From: Haloferula luteola
GTDB lineage: Bacteria > Verrucomicrobiota > Verrucomicrobiia > Verrucomicrobiales > Akkermansiaceae
DNA length: 64,000 bases
Assembly: GCF_014201715.1 (NCBI RefSeq)
Contig: NZ_JACHFD010000017.1
Span: 25,817 to 89,816 of the forward strand
Direction: 5' to 3'
In this document: positions 29,419 to 38,555 of the stretch, one piece after another
How the letters are laid out: the number at the start of each line of letters is the position of its first letter
Position numbering within the stretch: position 1 is the first letter of the stretch
Program-made: the position numbers and the translations under genes
Notes under the pieces: model-generated
Told to the model about the DNA's origin: nothing
The model's input: only the letters and a program-made list of their open reading frames with translations
Databases searched by the model: none

Positions 29419-29829
29419 ATGTCTCTCCACCTCGAAATCGTGACTCCCGAGCACAGGGCCTTCTCGGGTGCGGTCAGCAACGTCCTCCTGCCGGGGGCCG
29501 ATGGGGAATTGGGCATTCTGGAAGGCCACGCCGCTTTGGTCACGGCTCTTCAACCCGGCGAGCTTCGTTATGAGGCGGGCGGGAAGATTGTGACGATGGC
29601 AGTGGGTTCAGGCTTTGCCGAAGTGACTCAGCAACGCATCAATGTCCTGACCGACATGGCTTTGGGCGAGGATCAGATCGACGAAGCCAAGGCCGAGGCC
29701 GCCATGAAGCGGGCTGAGGAACAACTCGCCGCGATGTCCCACAACGACGATGCCGAGGAGGTTGCTCACCTTCAGGGCATCATTGCCAAGTCACTGGCTC
29801 AATTGAATTTGAAGCGCCGCGCTCGCTGA
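29419..29829 (+). CDS. atpC: F0F1 ATP synthase subunit epsilon
   Basis: The 136-residue subunit has an N-terminal beta sandwich (LHLEIVTPEHRAFSGAVSNV and PGADGELGILEGHAALVTAL) and a C-terminal helical hairpin that can inhibit ATP hydrolysis. A 100-base gap follows atpD. It is the last gene of the operon, with a terminator 28 bases after the stop. Confidence 0.94.
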   Translation: MSLHLEIVTPEHRAFSGAVSNVLLPGADGELGILEGHAALVTALQPGELRYEAGGKIVTMAVGSGFAEVTQQRINVLTDMALGEDQIDEAKAEAAMKRAEEQLAAMSHNDDAEEVAHLQGIIAKSLAQLNLKRRAR

Positions 29830-29857
29830 GACGAGCCAGGTACTGCTGATTTTCGAG

Positions 29858-29887
29858 CACGCCGTCTGGATCCCAGGCGGCGTGTTT
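29858..29887 (+). terminator. Rho-independent terminator of the atp operon
   Basis: CACGCCGTCTGG pairs with CCAGGCGGCGTG (12 bp, one G-U pair) over a 3-base loop, followed by TTTTG. Confidence 0.8.
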
Positions 29888-29969
29888 TGCTTGGTAGGCC
29901 AAGGGTCCGATGGAGCGGCTGACCTATTTTTTTGGTGCCCCGTTGGAAAGACGGCTCTAGATTGTCGGC

Positions 29970-30410
29970 ATGCTGATCGGTGCGCTGTGTCCGAGCCTTC
30001 CTGTGGCGCTCGACTTGGATGCGGGATCGGAAGAAGCGGTGATTCGCCAAGTGGCGGGCATGCTGGCCGAGCATCCCGGAGTGAAAGATCCTGCCCGGTT
30101 TGTCGAGGCAGTGTTGGCGCGCCAGAAAGTTCAGCCGCCACTTCTGGGTGGTGGAGTTGCCTTGCCGCATGCTCGATGTGGGGCGGTCACCCAGATCGTG
30201 GCGGCGGCTGCTCGGGTTCCGGAGCCAGTCGACTTTCACGGAGTTCCGGTCCAGTTGGTTTTCTTATTTGGGGTGCCGCCCCATGCGGTGACGGAGTATC
30301 TGGAGATGACGGCGGAGTTGGCGCGGAGGCTGAGGGATCCTCGGCGGCGCCAAGCGCTGCTGGAGGCGGAGGATCCTGAGACGTTTCGATGTGAGTTGGG
30401 GCTTTCATGA
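29970..30410 (+). CDS. PTS IIA-type (PtsN/fructose-like) domain protein
   Basis: The 146-residue protein is a stand-alone EIIA of the fructose/nitrogen-PTS fold. The phosphorylatable His lies in GGVALPHARCGAV, and the region VDFHGVPVQLVFLFGVPP is typical. Its stop overlaps the start of the CLC channel (30407-30410), so translation is coupled; a regulatory link between phosphorylation state and the channel is inference. No EI or HPr is in the window. Confidence 0.82.
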   Translation: MLIGALCPSLPVALDLDAGSEEAVIRQVAGMLAEHPGVKDPARFVEAVLARQKVQPPLLGGGVALPHARCGAVTQIVAAAARVPEPVDFHGVPVQLVFLFGVPPHAVTEYLEMTAELARRLRDPRRRQALLEAEDPETFRCELGLS

Positions 30411-32176
30411 GGGAACCGAGCGGGCATGCAGCGGGCCTCGACAGGCCGGAGCGTCGGTTGGTCAAGGTCCGCATCTGGCTATCCGAGCGGATTCGTTTCA
30501 GTGAGTTTCACGTGACGCTGTTGTGGGCGGTGGTGATTGGTTTGGCCGGGGCGTTGACCTCCGCGGCCTTCAAGGAAGCGACGGAATGGCTGCACGGGAT
30601 TTTCACCGGTCATCATGGGGGCTACATCGAGACTTTCCGCGCGATGCCGCAGTGGCGCCGGGTGCTGGTCCCGGTGGTGGGAGGTCTCCTGGCGGGCGCT
30701 TCGTTGCTGCTGCATCGACGTTTGAAGTCCGCCAAATGTTCTTCGGATTACATGGAAGCGGTGGTGGTGGGGGAAGGGAATCTCTCGGCTCGGGCGAGCT
30801 TCGTGAAATCGCTCTCGGCGTGGTTTTCGAGTTCCTCTGGCGCGTCGATCGGCCGCGAAGGCCCCTTGGTGCAGCTGTCTTCGGTCGTCTCGTCATTGAT
30901 CGGGCGACTGTTCCGATTTCCGCTGGCGCGCAAACGCTTGCTGGTGGCCTCGGGCGCCGCGGCGGGGGTGGCCAGTGCTTACAATGCGCCCGTGGCAGGC
31001 GCATTTTTTGTGGCGGAGATCGTGCTGGGTTCGATGGCTGTCGAATCGTTGGCTCCCTTGGTGGTGTCATCGATCATTGCCACCTTGGCGACGCGAGAAA
31101 TCTACGGTGGGGAGGCGATCTACTCGGCTCCCTTTTTTGTGCTCCGCTCGAATGCGGAGGTGATTCCCTATGTGGTTCTCGGGATCGTGAGTGGCCTACT
31201 GGCGCCGGTTTACATCCGCTTGTTGAAGGGAGGAGAGTCGCTTTTCGCGTTTCTGAAGTTGCCGTTGCCCTTGCGTTTGGCTCTCGGGGGCTTGGTGGTG
31301 GGATTGTTGGCGATGGTGCACCCGGAAGTGACGGGAAACGGACGCGCCTTGGTTTTCGCGGTGCTGCATGACCCCGGTCCGTGGCAGGCGGTGGCGGTGG
31401 TTCTGGTTTTCAAATTGCTGGCGACTTCGGCGACGTTCGGGTCGGGGGCCGTTGGCGGGGTATTCACGCCCACGCTCTTTACCGGGGCGGCGACGGGCTA
31501 TCTTTTTGGTGCCGCTTTGGCCGCGCTGTGGCCGGGAGCGGGTTTCCAGCCCGCTTCCTTTGGTCTGGTGGGGATGGGGGCATTTTTGGCCGCTGCGACG
31601 GGAGCTCCGGTGATGGCGATCATCATGCTGTTTGAGCTGACTTTGAGTGATCAGGTGATTTTGCCGGCGATGGCGACCAGCGTGGTGGCTTACCTGGTGA
31701 CGCGAGCCATGGGTGGGCGATTGCTCTACAGCGATGCTTTGGAGCGTAAAGGTGCGGCGGCGGTGAGCCAGCATTTGGCGGCCTTGAAGATCGACGATTT
31801 GATGACCGCCGATGCTGCGGTGTTGGATCCTGGGGCGTCATTTGGAGAGGTGGGACGCACTTTCATTCAGAACCGTCACGGCTCTCTCTATGTGGTGGAT
31901 GAGGATCGCTACCGTGGCGTGATTGCCCTGCGCGACATCAAACCCTATTTGGGGCACCCGGATTTGGAGCAATTGATGATCGCGGGCGACGTGATGCATG
32001 AAGATCGGCCTCGGCTGGTGGCGGGTCAGGGAATGAATGAAGCTTTGGACCTTTTCAGTTTGGCGGAGGCGGAGCGCCTGCCGGTGGTCGATGCGATGGG
32101 ACGCTATCTGGGCTCGGTGACCCGAGCGGATGTGTTGATGTTCTTGGCGGGCAAGCCCCGCCCGGGAGAGGCTTGA
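30407..32176 (+). CDS. CLC-family chloride channel/antiporter with C-terminal CBS pair
   Basis: The 589-residue protein has about ten to twelve membrane segments, the anion-binding GREGPLVQLSSVVSSL (with the gating Glu) and ASAYNAPVAGAFFVAEIVLG. Residues about 470-585 form two CBS domains (LKIDDLMTADAAVLDPGAS and AGDVMHEDRPRLVAGQG) that may bind adenine nucleotides. It is translationally coupled to the PTS IIA gene. Whether it is a channel or an H+/Cl- exchanger cannot be settled by eye. Confidence 0.9.
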   Translation: MREPSGHAAGLDRPERRLVKVRIWLSERIRFSEFHVTLLWAVVIGLAGALTSAAFKEATEWLHGIFTGHHGGYIETFRAMPQWRRVLVPVVGGLLAGASLLLHRRLKSAKCSSDYMEAVVVGEGNLSARASFVKSLSAWFSSSSGASIGREGPLVQLSSVVSSLIGRLFRFPLARKRLLVASGAAAGVASAYNAPVAGAFFVAEIVLGSMAVESLAPLVVSSIIATLATREIYGGEAIYSAPFFVLRSNAEVIPYVVLGIVSGLLAPVYIRLLKGGESLFAFLKLPLPLRLALGGLVVGLLAMVHPEVTGNGRALVFAVLHDPGPWQAVAVVLVFKLLATSATFGSGAVGGVFTPTLFTGAATGYLFGAALAALWPGAGFQPASFGLVGMGAFLAAATGAPVMAIIMLFELTLSDQVILPAMATSVVAYLVTRAMGGRLLYSDALERKGAAAVSQHLAALKIDDLMTADAAVLDPGASFGEVGRTFIQNRHGSLYVVDEDRYRGVIALRDIKPYLGHPDLEQLMIAGDVMHEDRPRLVAGQGMNEALDLFSLAEAERLPVVDAMGRYLGSVTRADVLMFLAGKPRPGEA

Positions 32177-32243
32177 GGTCGACGGGCCTTGCTGCACCCT
32201 GCCGTTGCCGGGGGCCAATTTCTCGGCTACATACGCTCCCACG

Positions 32244-34031
32244 ATGAGTTTGTCTGCGCCGCTGAGTTACTGCCCCGATCTTCTGCGATATTCCCGCCGC
32301 CCGACGAGGGAGGTGCGGGTAGGCAACGTCGGTGTGGGTGGCGGCAATCCGATCCGCATCCAGTCGATGATCACGGCCGATACCCGGGACACCCCGGCCT
32401 GCGTGAAGGAGATCTTGGAGCTGGCAGCTGCTGGCTGTGAGATCGTGCGCGTGACGGCCCAGACCAAGGTCTATGCCGCGAATCTGGAAAACATCGCACG
32501 GGAAGTGCGGGCTGCGGGCTGCGATGTGCCGCTGGTGGCGGACATTCATTTCAAGCCGGATGCGGCCATGGAAGCTGCCAAGTGGGTGGAGAAGGTTCGG
32601 GTGAACCCGGGCAATTACGCCGATAAGAAGAAGTTCGAAGTTCGCGAATACAGCGATGCCGAGTACGACGAAGAGCTTGAGCGGATTCGTGAGCAGTTCG
32701 CCCCGCTGGTAGAGCTTTGCAAGGAACTGGGCCGCGCCATGCGGATCGGGACCAACCATGGATCCTTGTCCGACCGGATCATGAATCGGTATGGAGACAC
32801 GCCGCTGGGAATGGTGGAGAGCGCCCTGGAGTTCGCCCGCATTGCTCGGGAGTTGGACTACCATCAGTTCGTGTTTTCGATGAAGGCATCGAACCCCAAG
32901 GTGATGATTGAGGCCTACCGCCTGCTGGTGGCTCGGCTCGACCAGGAAGGTCCCGATTGGAACTATCCCATTCACCTCGGAGTGACCGAAGCCGGCGATG
33001 GCGAGGATGGTCGAATCAAGAGCGCCATGGGCATTGGTTCGCTGCTGGCCGATGGCATCGGCGACACGATCCGGGTCTCGCTGACGGAGGATCCAGTGCA
33101 TGAAATCCCGGTGGCGCGCGCTTTGGCGGCGGCTTTCCAAGACCGCGCCGAGGGAGCACGGCAGGCGCCCTTGGCGCCCTCCTACGATCCGTTTTCGTAT
33201 GAGCGACGCCCGTCGGAGGTCATGGAGGTTGCTGGCGTGGAGTTGGGTGGAGATCGCGAAATGCGGGTATTCACCTCGCAGGAGAAGTGGAATGCCGTGG
33301 CCCACAAGATTGCCAAGATGGGAGACTTCAAGCCGGAGGTGGTTTTGGAGGCATCCGGAGTGGTCGCGGTCGATCCGCGGGATGCCCATGCCCTGCAGGC
33401 TTTGAATTCCGCAGAAACTCCGCAGTTGGTCACCGTGGCAGACGGACTTGATTTGGAGCCGATCGTGGCTTTCCGGATGTTGGCCTTCCAACTGGATCCG
33501 CGGCACCCGATTTTGCTCAAGGACACTTTGCAGCCCACCGGTGAAAGTGGCGATTTCGTCGAAACGCTGCTCGTCGCGGCGCGCCATCTGGGCTCTTTGA
33601 TTTGCGATGGGATTGGCGATGCCGTGATCGTTCAAGGGGAGCCTGCACCCGGCCAATCATTGAGGCTTTCCTACAATATTCTGCAGGCATCGGGTGCGCG
33701 GATTTTCAAGACGGACTACGTTGCCTGTCCGAGTTGTGGGCGGACCCTTTTCAATCTGCAGTCGACGACTCAAAAGATTCGCGCGGCCACGGGCCATCTC
33801 AAGGGGGTGCGGATCGCAGTGATGGGATGCATCGTCAATGGCCCCGGTGAGATGGCCGACGCCGACTTCGGCTACGTGGGTGGTGCTCCCGGCAAGATCA
33901 ACCTCTACGTTGGCAAGCAGGCGGTGAAATTCAACATCCCGGAGGGCGAGGCAGTGGAACGCTTGATCGACCTGATCCGCGAGCACGGCAAGTGGATCGA
34001 TGCCCCGGTGGGTGAAACCGTGGAAGTGTGA
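32244..34031 (+). CDS. ispG: 4-hydroxy-3-methylbut-2-enyl diphosphate synthase, long form
   Basis: IspG reduces MEcPP to HMBPP in the MEP isoprenoid pathway with a [4Fe-4S] cluster. The 595-residue protein has the TIM-barrel start RRPTREVRVGNVGVGGGNPI and, at the C-terminus, cluster cysteines in CPSCGRTLFN and VMGCIVNGPGEMADADFGY. It contains the roughly 200-residue insertion found in plants, Chlamydiae and Bacteroidetes, and lacking in the 370-residue E. coli type. ATG 32244 is chosen over 32205 by homology. Confidence 0.95.
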   Translation: MSLSAPLSYCPDLLRYSRRPTREVRVGNVGVGGGNPIRIQSMITADTRDTPACVKEILELAAAGCEIVRVTAQTKVYAANLENIAREVRAAGCDVPLVADIHFKPDAAMEAAKWVEKVRVNPGNYADKKKFEVREYSDAEYDEELERIREQFAPLVELCKELGRAMRIGTNHGSLSDRIMNRYGDTPLGMVESALEFARIARELDYHQFVFSMKASNPKVMIEAYRLLVARLDQEGPDWNYPIHLGVTEAGDGEDGRIKSAMGIGSLLADGIGDTIRVSLTEDPVHEIPVARALAAAFQDRAEGARQAPLAPSYDPFSYERRPSEVMEVAGVELGGDREMRVFTSQEKWNAVAHKIAKMGDFKPEVVLEASGVVAVDPRDAHALQALNSAETPQLVTVADGLDLEPIVAFRMLAFQLDPRHPILLKDTLQPTGESGDFVETLLVAARHLGSLICDGIGDAVIVQGEPAPGQSLRLSYNILQASGARIFKTDYVACPSCGRTLFNLQSTTQKIRAATGHLKGVRIAVMGCIVNGPGEMADADFGYVGGAPGKINLYVGKQAVKFNIPEGEAVERLIDLIREHGKWIDAPVGETVEV

Positions 34032-34034
34032 CCG

Positions 34035-34313
34035 ATGGTCGAGACGGAACCGATTTCCAAGTCGGAGGTCCTCTCCGACATCCCTTGGGGGGTGGTGGTT
34101 CACGATGATCCCGTGAATCTGACGTCTTATGTGACTTGGGTGCTGATGAAAGTGCTATCGCATCCCAAGGCGAAAGCCGAAGCTCTGATGTGGGAGGTGC
34201 ATCGACTGGGCCGTTCGGTGGTTTGGACAGGAAATCGGGAAATGGCCGAACTCTATGCTCAACAGCTCCAAGGGTATCAGTTGCGGACGACGGTGGAAAA
34301 GGCAGGCGAATGA
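34035..34313 (+). CDS. clpS: ATP-dependent Clp protease adaptor
   Basis: ClpS delivers N-degron substrates to ClpAP/ClpCP. The 92-residue protein has the N-end binding region WGVVVHDDPVNLTSYVTWVL, with VHDDPVN matching the VLHNDDYTP-type motif, and ends with the usual helix-strand (ELYAQQLQGYQLRTTVEKA). It lies 3 bases after ispG and overlaps the DUF2017 gene by 4 bases. Confidence 0.88.
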   Translation: MVETEPISKSEVLSDIPWGVVVHDDPVNLTSYVTWVLMKVLSHPKAKAEALMWEVHRLGRSVVWTGNREMAELYAQQLQGYQLRTTVEKAGE

Positions 34314-34759
34314 AAATTGCTCCGACTTTGGATGGACGCGTTCGCGTGGACCTGGAAAACGAGAAAGACATCTGGGCGCTGATCTCGATCGTGGTCGACG
34401 CTGGTGGAGCCATGGGTCCGTTGTCCGACCAGGTCGCGGGAGGTATGGGCGCGGAATTTGCGGAAGATTGGCGCGAATGGGTGGTGCCCGACCTCGCGGA
34501 TCAATTCCGTGCCCAGCTGAGTGAAGTGGCTGGCACCATGGAGGGGAAAGCACCCGGAGATTCGTTTTTCATCGCCCGTGAGCAGGCCGAACTTTGGTAT
34601 GGTGCCCTCAATCAGGCCCGGAGGGCGCTCCATGCCCAACGAAGCTCCAGCCCAGAAGACACCGAGCCAGACGATTCGGAAGTCCGCCGTGCGCGCATCC
34701 TTGGGAGTTTCTATGATCGGCTCCAGATTCTGGTGTTCGAGACCCTTATGGAGCCGTAA
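34310..34759 (+). CDS. DUF2017-like protein coupled to clpS
   Basis: The 149-residue, acidic helical protein has no known activity. In Actinobacteria DUF2017 proteins sit beside clpS, and the same order here supports the assignment. ATG 34310 overlaps the clpS stop (ATGA). The last 14 bases overlap the convergent glycosyltransferase gene. Recognition rests mainly on context and length. Confidence 0.6.
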   Translation: MKIAPTLDGRVRVDLENEKDIWALISIVVDAGGAMGPLSDQVAGGMGAEFAEDWREWVVPDLADQFRAQLSEVAGTMEGKAPGDSFFIAREQAELWYGALNQARRALHAQRSSSPEDTEPDDSEVRRARILGSFYDRLQILVFETLMEP

Positions 34760-35672
34760 AAGCATCGAGGCCCTGCACGACTTCCTCGAGGGTGAGGTCG
34801 CGTTGGCAACGGAGATCGAGAGCGCATTTTGAGGAAAAGCACGGTGCGCATTCCGCCTTGTGGCGAATGACGCGGTGTTGTTTGCCCAAGGGGCGATGCA
34901 GGGAAGGATCCCCCGGGCCGTAGAGAACGGCGCACACAGCGCCAAATGCCGCGGCGAAGTGTGGAGCGGGGGAGTCGGCCGAGATCATGCGCGCCGTGCG
35001 GCGAAGGGTATTTCCAATCTCCGCCCCCGAAACCGTCGGCAGTTGATGCCCGTCGGCCCAGGTTGCCAGCTCATCACGGGCAACCAGCACTCTTAGAGAA
35101 ATAGGTAGAGTCTTCAGTCCCTCCACAAGGCGCGTCCATTGCTCCAAGGGCCACTCAAAGGGACTTCCGAAAGAGCTGGCGGGAGCGAGGAGGATCTCGT
35201 CGACCTTCTCTTCTCCTGCGTCGAGGGGCTCAAAAAACTGGCGATCGAGAGGTTCGGCCCCCAGCACCTGAACCGTGTCCAAATACCTCCGGACTTCATG
35301 CTCGACGGGTCCTGGGCGGACTTTTCGCTCCAAGGGCCGGGTGAGTCGTTTGGCGAGGTCCGTGGAGGGAAGGCCCACCCGATCGGCAACCCCAGCTTTG
35401 GCCGCGGCATCGGCAAGCATGCCTCCTTCCCAGAAAAGCGCCGAGGTGACGGCACCGAAAAGCGCAATGGCCTGCTTTTTCGAGATCGCATCGGCATAAG
35501 CTCGGCATTGGATGCCCGGGACTTTGGACCAAAGGAATGCTTGGCTTTCCGGATGAAGGACGGTGACCGCGCAAATCTTCGTCAGAGCCCGCACGGCAGG
35601 CAGGGAAAAGCAGGCGGCTCTTCCGCAGAGCGGGGCGACAACGGTCAGAGGAGAAGCTTCGGCAAGGGTCAT
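34746..35672 (-). CDS. GT9-family (heptosyltransferase-like) glycosyltransferase
   Basis: The 308-residue protein has the GT9 second-domain motifs: LLAPASSFGSPFEWPLEQW, the late SADSPAPHFAAAFGAVCAVL (in place of NDSGPMHLAAALG) and a cysteine-rich CAPCFSSKCALDLRC before the end, as in ADP-heptose:LPS transferases. The usual N-terminal GD.L...P motif is weak (PLCGRAACFSLPAVRAL). ATG 35672 overlaps the preceding gene by 4 bases. It probably works on lipopolysaccharide. Confidence 0.78.
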   Translation of the reverse strand: MTLAEASPLTVVAPLCGRAACFSLPAVRALTKICAVTVLHPESQAFLWSKVPGIQCRAYADAISKKQAIALFGAVTSALFWEGGMLADAAAKAGVADRVGLPSTDLAKRLTRPLERKVRPGPVEHEVRRYLDTVQVLGAEPLDRQFFEPLDAGEEKVDEILLAPASSFGSPFEWPLEQWTRLVEGLKTLPISLRVLVARDELATWADGHQLPTVSGAEIGNTLRRTARMISADSPAPHFAAAFGAVCAVLYGPGDPSLHRPLGKQHRVIRHKAECAPCFSSKCALDLRCQRDLTLEEVVQGLDAFTAP

Positions 35673-36280
35673 GGCGCACTGGGAGAATCCACATCCATCC
35701 ACGAGACGACCGGAAAGGCCCAAGGTCGGTGGAAATCAGGTTCGCCGCTGCCGAGATCGGCAAGACTCAAGTAGCGGGGAGCCGGATCGTGAAGGATGAA
35801 GGTCACGTTGAGAGGACTGGAGGGCCCGAAATTCAGGGATTTCTGGAGAAAGTCCAGCGGCAGTCGCAACCCTGCTGTCCAGCTCCCTGCCGCGTCGGGA
35901 TCGGCATGACTGCGGAAGATCGCAGGAAAATCTGGTTGCTCTTCCGAGCGCACCCTTGGGCTGTCGAATTGACAAGCCCACCATGCGCCATTCGGTGCCA
36001 GATTGCATTCGAGGTAGCGCTCACGGGCTGGGTCCGCAATGAACAGCTCGGCGACCTCGTGATTCCACAGCCCTTCGACAAACTCCCCTGTCGAGCTTGC
36101 AGGTTGGGGTTTTCCAGAGGCTCCACGAGTGGCCAGCAGCCAAAGCGCTTCGGGATCGGCGACCAAACACCAGCCGACTGGGGGAACGATCTCGGCGCCA
36201 TGCCAGTCGCGCTGAATCCCAAAGATCGGGACGTCGAGGTGGCCCCAATGGATCGGATTACGGGTGCGGAGAATCGGCAT
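35669..36280 (-). CDS. CBM9-like/DOMON-type beta-sandwich protein
   Basis: The 203-residue protein resembles the CBM9-like family: LWNHEVAELFIADPARERYL is the family core, followed by APNGAWWACQFDSPR and LRLPLDFL. No signal peptide is seen. Its stop overlaps the start of the GT9 gene, making one short operon. A carbohydrate-binding role is a family-level expectation. Confidence 0.65.
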   Translation of the reverse strand: MPILRTRNPIHWGHLDVPIFGIQRDWHGAEIVPPVGWCLVADPEALWLLATRGASGKPQPASSTGEFVEGLWNHEVAELFIADPARERYLECNLAPNGAWWACQFDSPRVRSEEQPDFPAIFRSHADPDAAGSWTAGLRLPLDFLQKSLNFGPSSPLNVTFILHDPAPRYLSLADLGSGEPDFHRPWAFPVVSWMDVDSPSAP

Positions 36281-36410
36281 CGAGAAAGCCTCGGGGACGA
36301 GAGCGATCGTGTCCAGACCGGGGGTTCTGACATCGAGTCCGAGTGGTTAGAAGAATTCTCAACTCCGACATTGAACTCGCGCGGAATCCACGATAGCCAC
36401 ATGCGCAGCG

Positions 36411-37214
36411 ATGGCACGCCACAAGTCCGCCTATTTGGGGACAATCGAGTATATCGGTCCCCGCCCGAAGAAAGCCCCCAAACGCCCGAATTTCCTGGCG
36501 GGTTGGGTCGTGTTGCTGATTGCCGCCGGAGGGGTTTACTTCATCGGCAAGCCGCTGATGATGCCTTTGGCCAAGGCTCAGGAGAATGTCGCCTCGGTGG
36601 AGAACACTGCGGTCGCCATTCAGCAACTTCAAGATGAAGGGACCTTCGGGTCCCGCCTTGCTGCCGCCGCCTTGAGCCGGACTCAAGAGACGGTGCAGTA
36701 CGAGGATAGCTATTTTCAAATTGCTTACCCGCAGGGCGACGTTCCCGCCGACAAGGGCAAGGCAGAGGACGTGATCGTCCGTTCCTATCGCAAGGTGGGG
36801 GTCGATCTCCAACAACGAGTGCACGAGGACATGGAGGAGCACTTCTCGGAGTACCCTCAGATTTTCGGACGGCGTGCCGCGGATTCCAATATCGACCACC
36901 GGATGACGCGCAATCTGGAGCGCTTCTTCCAGCGCAAGGGCGCTGAGATCACGGTGATGGACCCTCTTGGCAACCGAGTTCCCAGCCGCAATGTCGGCGA
37001 CTACGAAGTGGGTGATGTGGTGGCTTGGCGTTTTTCCGACAGCGGCCGCAGTCACATCGGAATCGTGGTCCCTGGGCCTGGCGATGCTTTCGGTGAACGC
37101 TGGATCGTTCACAACGCCGGGAATGGGCCGGTGTGGGAAAGCTGCCTGTTCAACTACAAGATCACTGGCCACTTCCGCTATCAGCCGGAAATGTCGGAGT
37201 CTTCCTCCCAATAA
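36411..37214 (+). CDS. Membrane-anchored DUF1287 protein (NlpC/P60-like)
   Basis: The 267-residue protein has an N-terminal membrane helix (FLAGWVVLLIAAGGVYFIG, about 28-46) and a DUF1287 domain recognised by VPADKGKAEDVIVRSYRKVG, DSNIDHRMTRNLERFFQR, DYEVGDVVAWRF, SHIGIVV and VHNAG. The fold is close to NlpC/P60, but the nucleophile Cys is replaced in the first motif (AEDVIVRSY), so it may not be a peptidase. It is divergent from the CBM9-like gene. Confidence 0.75.
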   Translation: MARHKSAYLGTIEYIGPRPKKAPKRPNFLAGWVVLLIAAGGVYFIGKPLMMPLAKAQENVASVENTAVAIQQLQDEGTFGSRLAAAALSRTQETVQYEDSYFQIAYPQGDVPADKGKAEDVIVRSYRKVGVDLQQRVHEDMEEHFSEYPQIFGRRAADSNIDHRMTRNLERFFQRKGAEITVMDPLGNRVPSRNVGDYEVGDVVAWRFSDSGRSHIGIVVPGPGDAFGERWIVHNAGNGPVWESCLFNYKITGHFRYQPEMSESSSQ

Positions 37215-37643
37215 TCGAGGACCTGCTCCTCTAGGGAACTGCCATGGAGGCGTTCCGTGAGGCAGTCATCAAGGAATAGCTTCCCCTTCCTGTCACCCCT
37301 GAAATGGGGGTGAGTTTCCGGTGGCCTCCCATTCCGAGGTGCGATGACACATCGCGATCCAGTCCGCCCGTTGCGGATTTGCCATTTTGACAAATCAAAC
37401 AAAATAAATGAGTTGGATCGTTGGGTGGGTTTGATTGGGCTCGTCATAAGCTGGTGATTAAGACTTCGGTAGGTATCAATATCTCATTTAGGTTATTGAA
37501 ATAATTCTGCGAAGGTGATAGGGGATGCCTCCCGACGGAAGGGGGCGTTGGAAAGTTCATGGGACCCGAAAATCATCGATAGATGAGTTTCGGAATCCCT
37601 CTGGATTGGCGTCGTCCTCCGCGGGTTTGTGGAGCGATTTCGA
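37215..37643. other. Intergenic region without a recognisable gene
   Basis: About 430 bases separate the DUF1287 gene from the first LysR gene. A weak hairpin (TCACCCC / GGGGTGA, 37293-37313) may end the former transcript. From about 37380 to 37510 the sequence is markedly AT-rich, which fits a promoter region for the LysR pair. I see no coding pattern. Confidence 0.5.
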
Positions 37644-38555
37644 ATGATCAGTGGACGATACATTCCGGACTATTTTCATCTTCGAGCTTACCTTTCATTG
37701 ATGAAGGAAGGTCGGGTGGCTCCCGCGGCGGATAGCTTGAGGACCTCCCAGGCGAACTTGCGACGCATGGTGGCGAGTTTGGAAGGTTGGGCCGGGGCAC
37801 CCTTGTGCAAGACCGATGATGCCGGCCTCTTCGTGCCCACCGAAACGGGGCATGTGGTGCAAGCGGGAGCGGTGGGATTGTTGGAGGCGTGTCGATCATT
37901 TCAGAAGCAGCTGGCAGAGATTCACCGTCGTGGCCGGATGTTACGGATTGGGGTTCATCAGGGCTTGTTCCGTAGCCGCTTGCTGGGGAAAGCCCTCTCG
38001 TGTCTTCGCGAGGATGGGCGGTTTCGTCCGTTTCCTGTTTGCCTGCCGGAAGGTGGAGGCATCCCGGTGCTGGAGAGCGGTGAAGCTGATCTGTTGATCT
38101 GGACTGAAGACGCGGAGAGTCGTCGCACGGTTTCGCACAACTTGCGTCGTTTCGATGTTCACGTTTTGGCGATCAAAGGAGCGGAAGGTCTGCCAATGGG
38201 CTGGAAAGAATTGTGCCACGCAGGGTTTGTGGTCTCACCGGCCATCTCCGGAAATTGCGAGTCCAAGATCGCCCTTTCCTGTCGCAAGGTAGGGGGCAAG
38301 GCCGGGGAGCGCCTGGGGTCTGCGGAGTTTGCCGATTGGCGCGAGCGCGGCGGTGGAGTCCCCTATTGTCTGGCGCTCGATGAAGAACTGGATCTCGAGC
38401 ATTTCGAAGGCTCCGTGCATCCGTGTCCTGATAGTCCGACCTCGAATGTCAATGTCACTCATCTCTTGAATCACCCCTACCCCTTTCTGGAAGACGCTGC
38501 CAAATTGTTGGTGGATCGGTTTCGGCTTCCCCTGAGTCAGCACCATGGATCTTGA
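37644..38555 (+). CDS. LysR-like transcriptional regulator (first of two)
   Basis: The 303-residue protein has an atypical LysR helix-turn-helix (VAPAADSLRTSQANLRRMVA with AGAPLCKTDDAGLFVPTETG) and a type 2 periplasmic-binding effector domain starting at GRMLRIGVHQGLF. GTG 37629 is an alternative start. It overlaps the next LysR gene by 11 bases. The effector and targets are unknown. Confidence 0.72.
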   Translation: MISGRYIPDYFHLRAYLSLMKEGRVAPAADSLRTSQANLRRMVASLEGWAGAPLCKTDDAGLFVPTETGHVVQAGAVGLLEACRSFQKQLAEIHRRGRMLRIGVHQGLFRSRLLGKALSCLREDGRFRPFPVCLPEGGGIPVLESGEADLLIWTEDAESRRTVSHNLRRFDVHVLAIKGAEGLPMGWKELCHAGFVVSPAISGNCESKIALSCRKVGGKAGERLGSAEFADWRERGGGVPYCLALDEELDLEHFEGSVHPCPDSPTSNVNVTHLLNHPYPFLEDAAKLLVDRFRLPLSQHHGS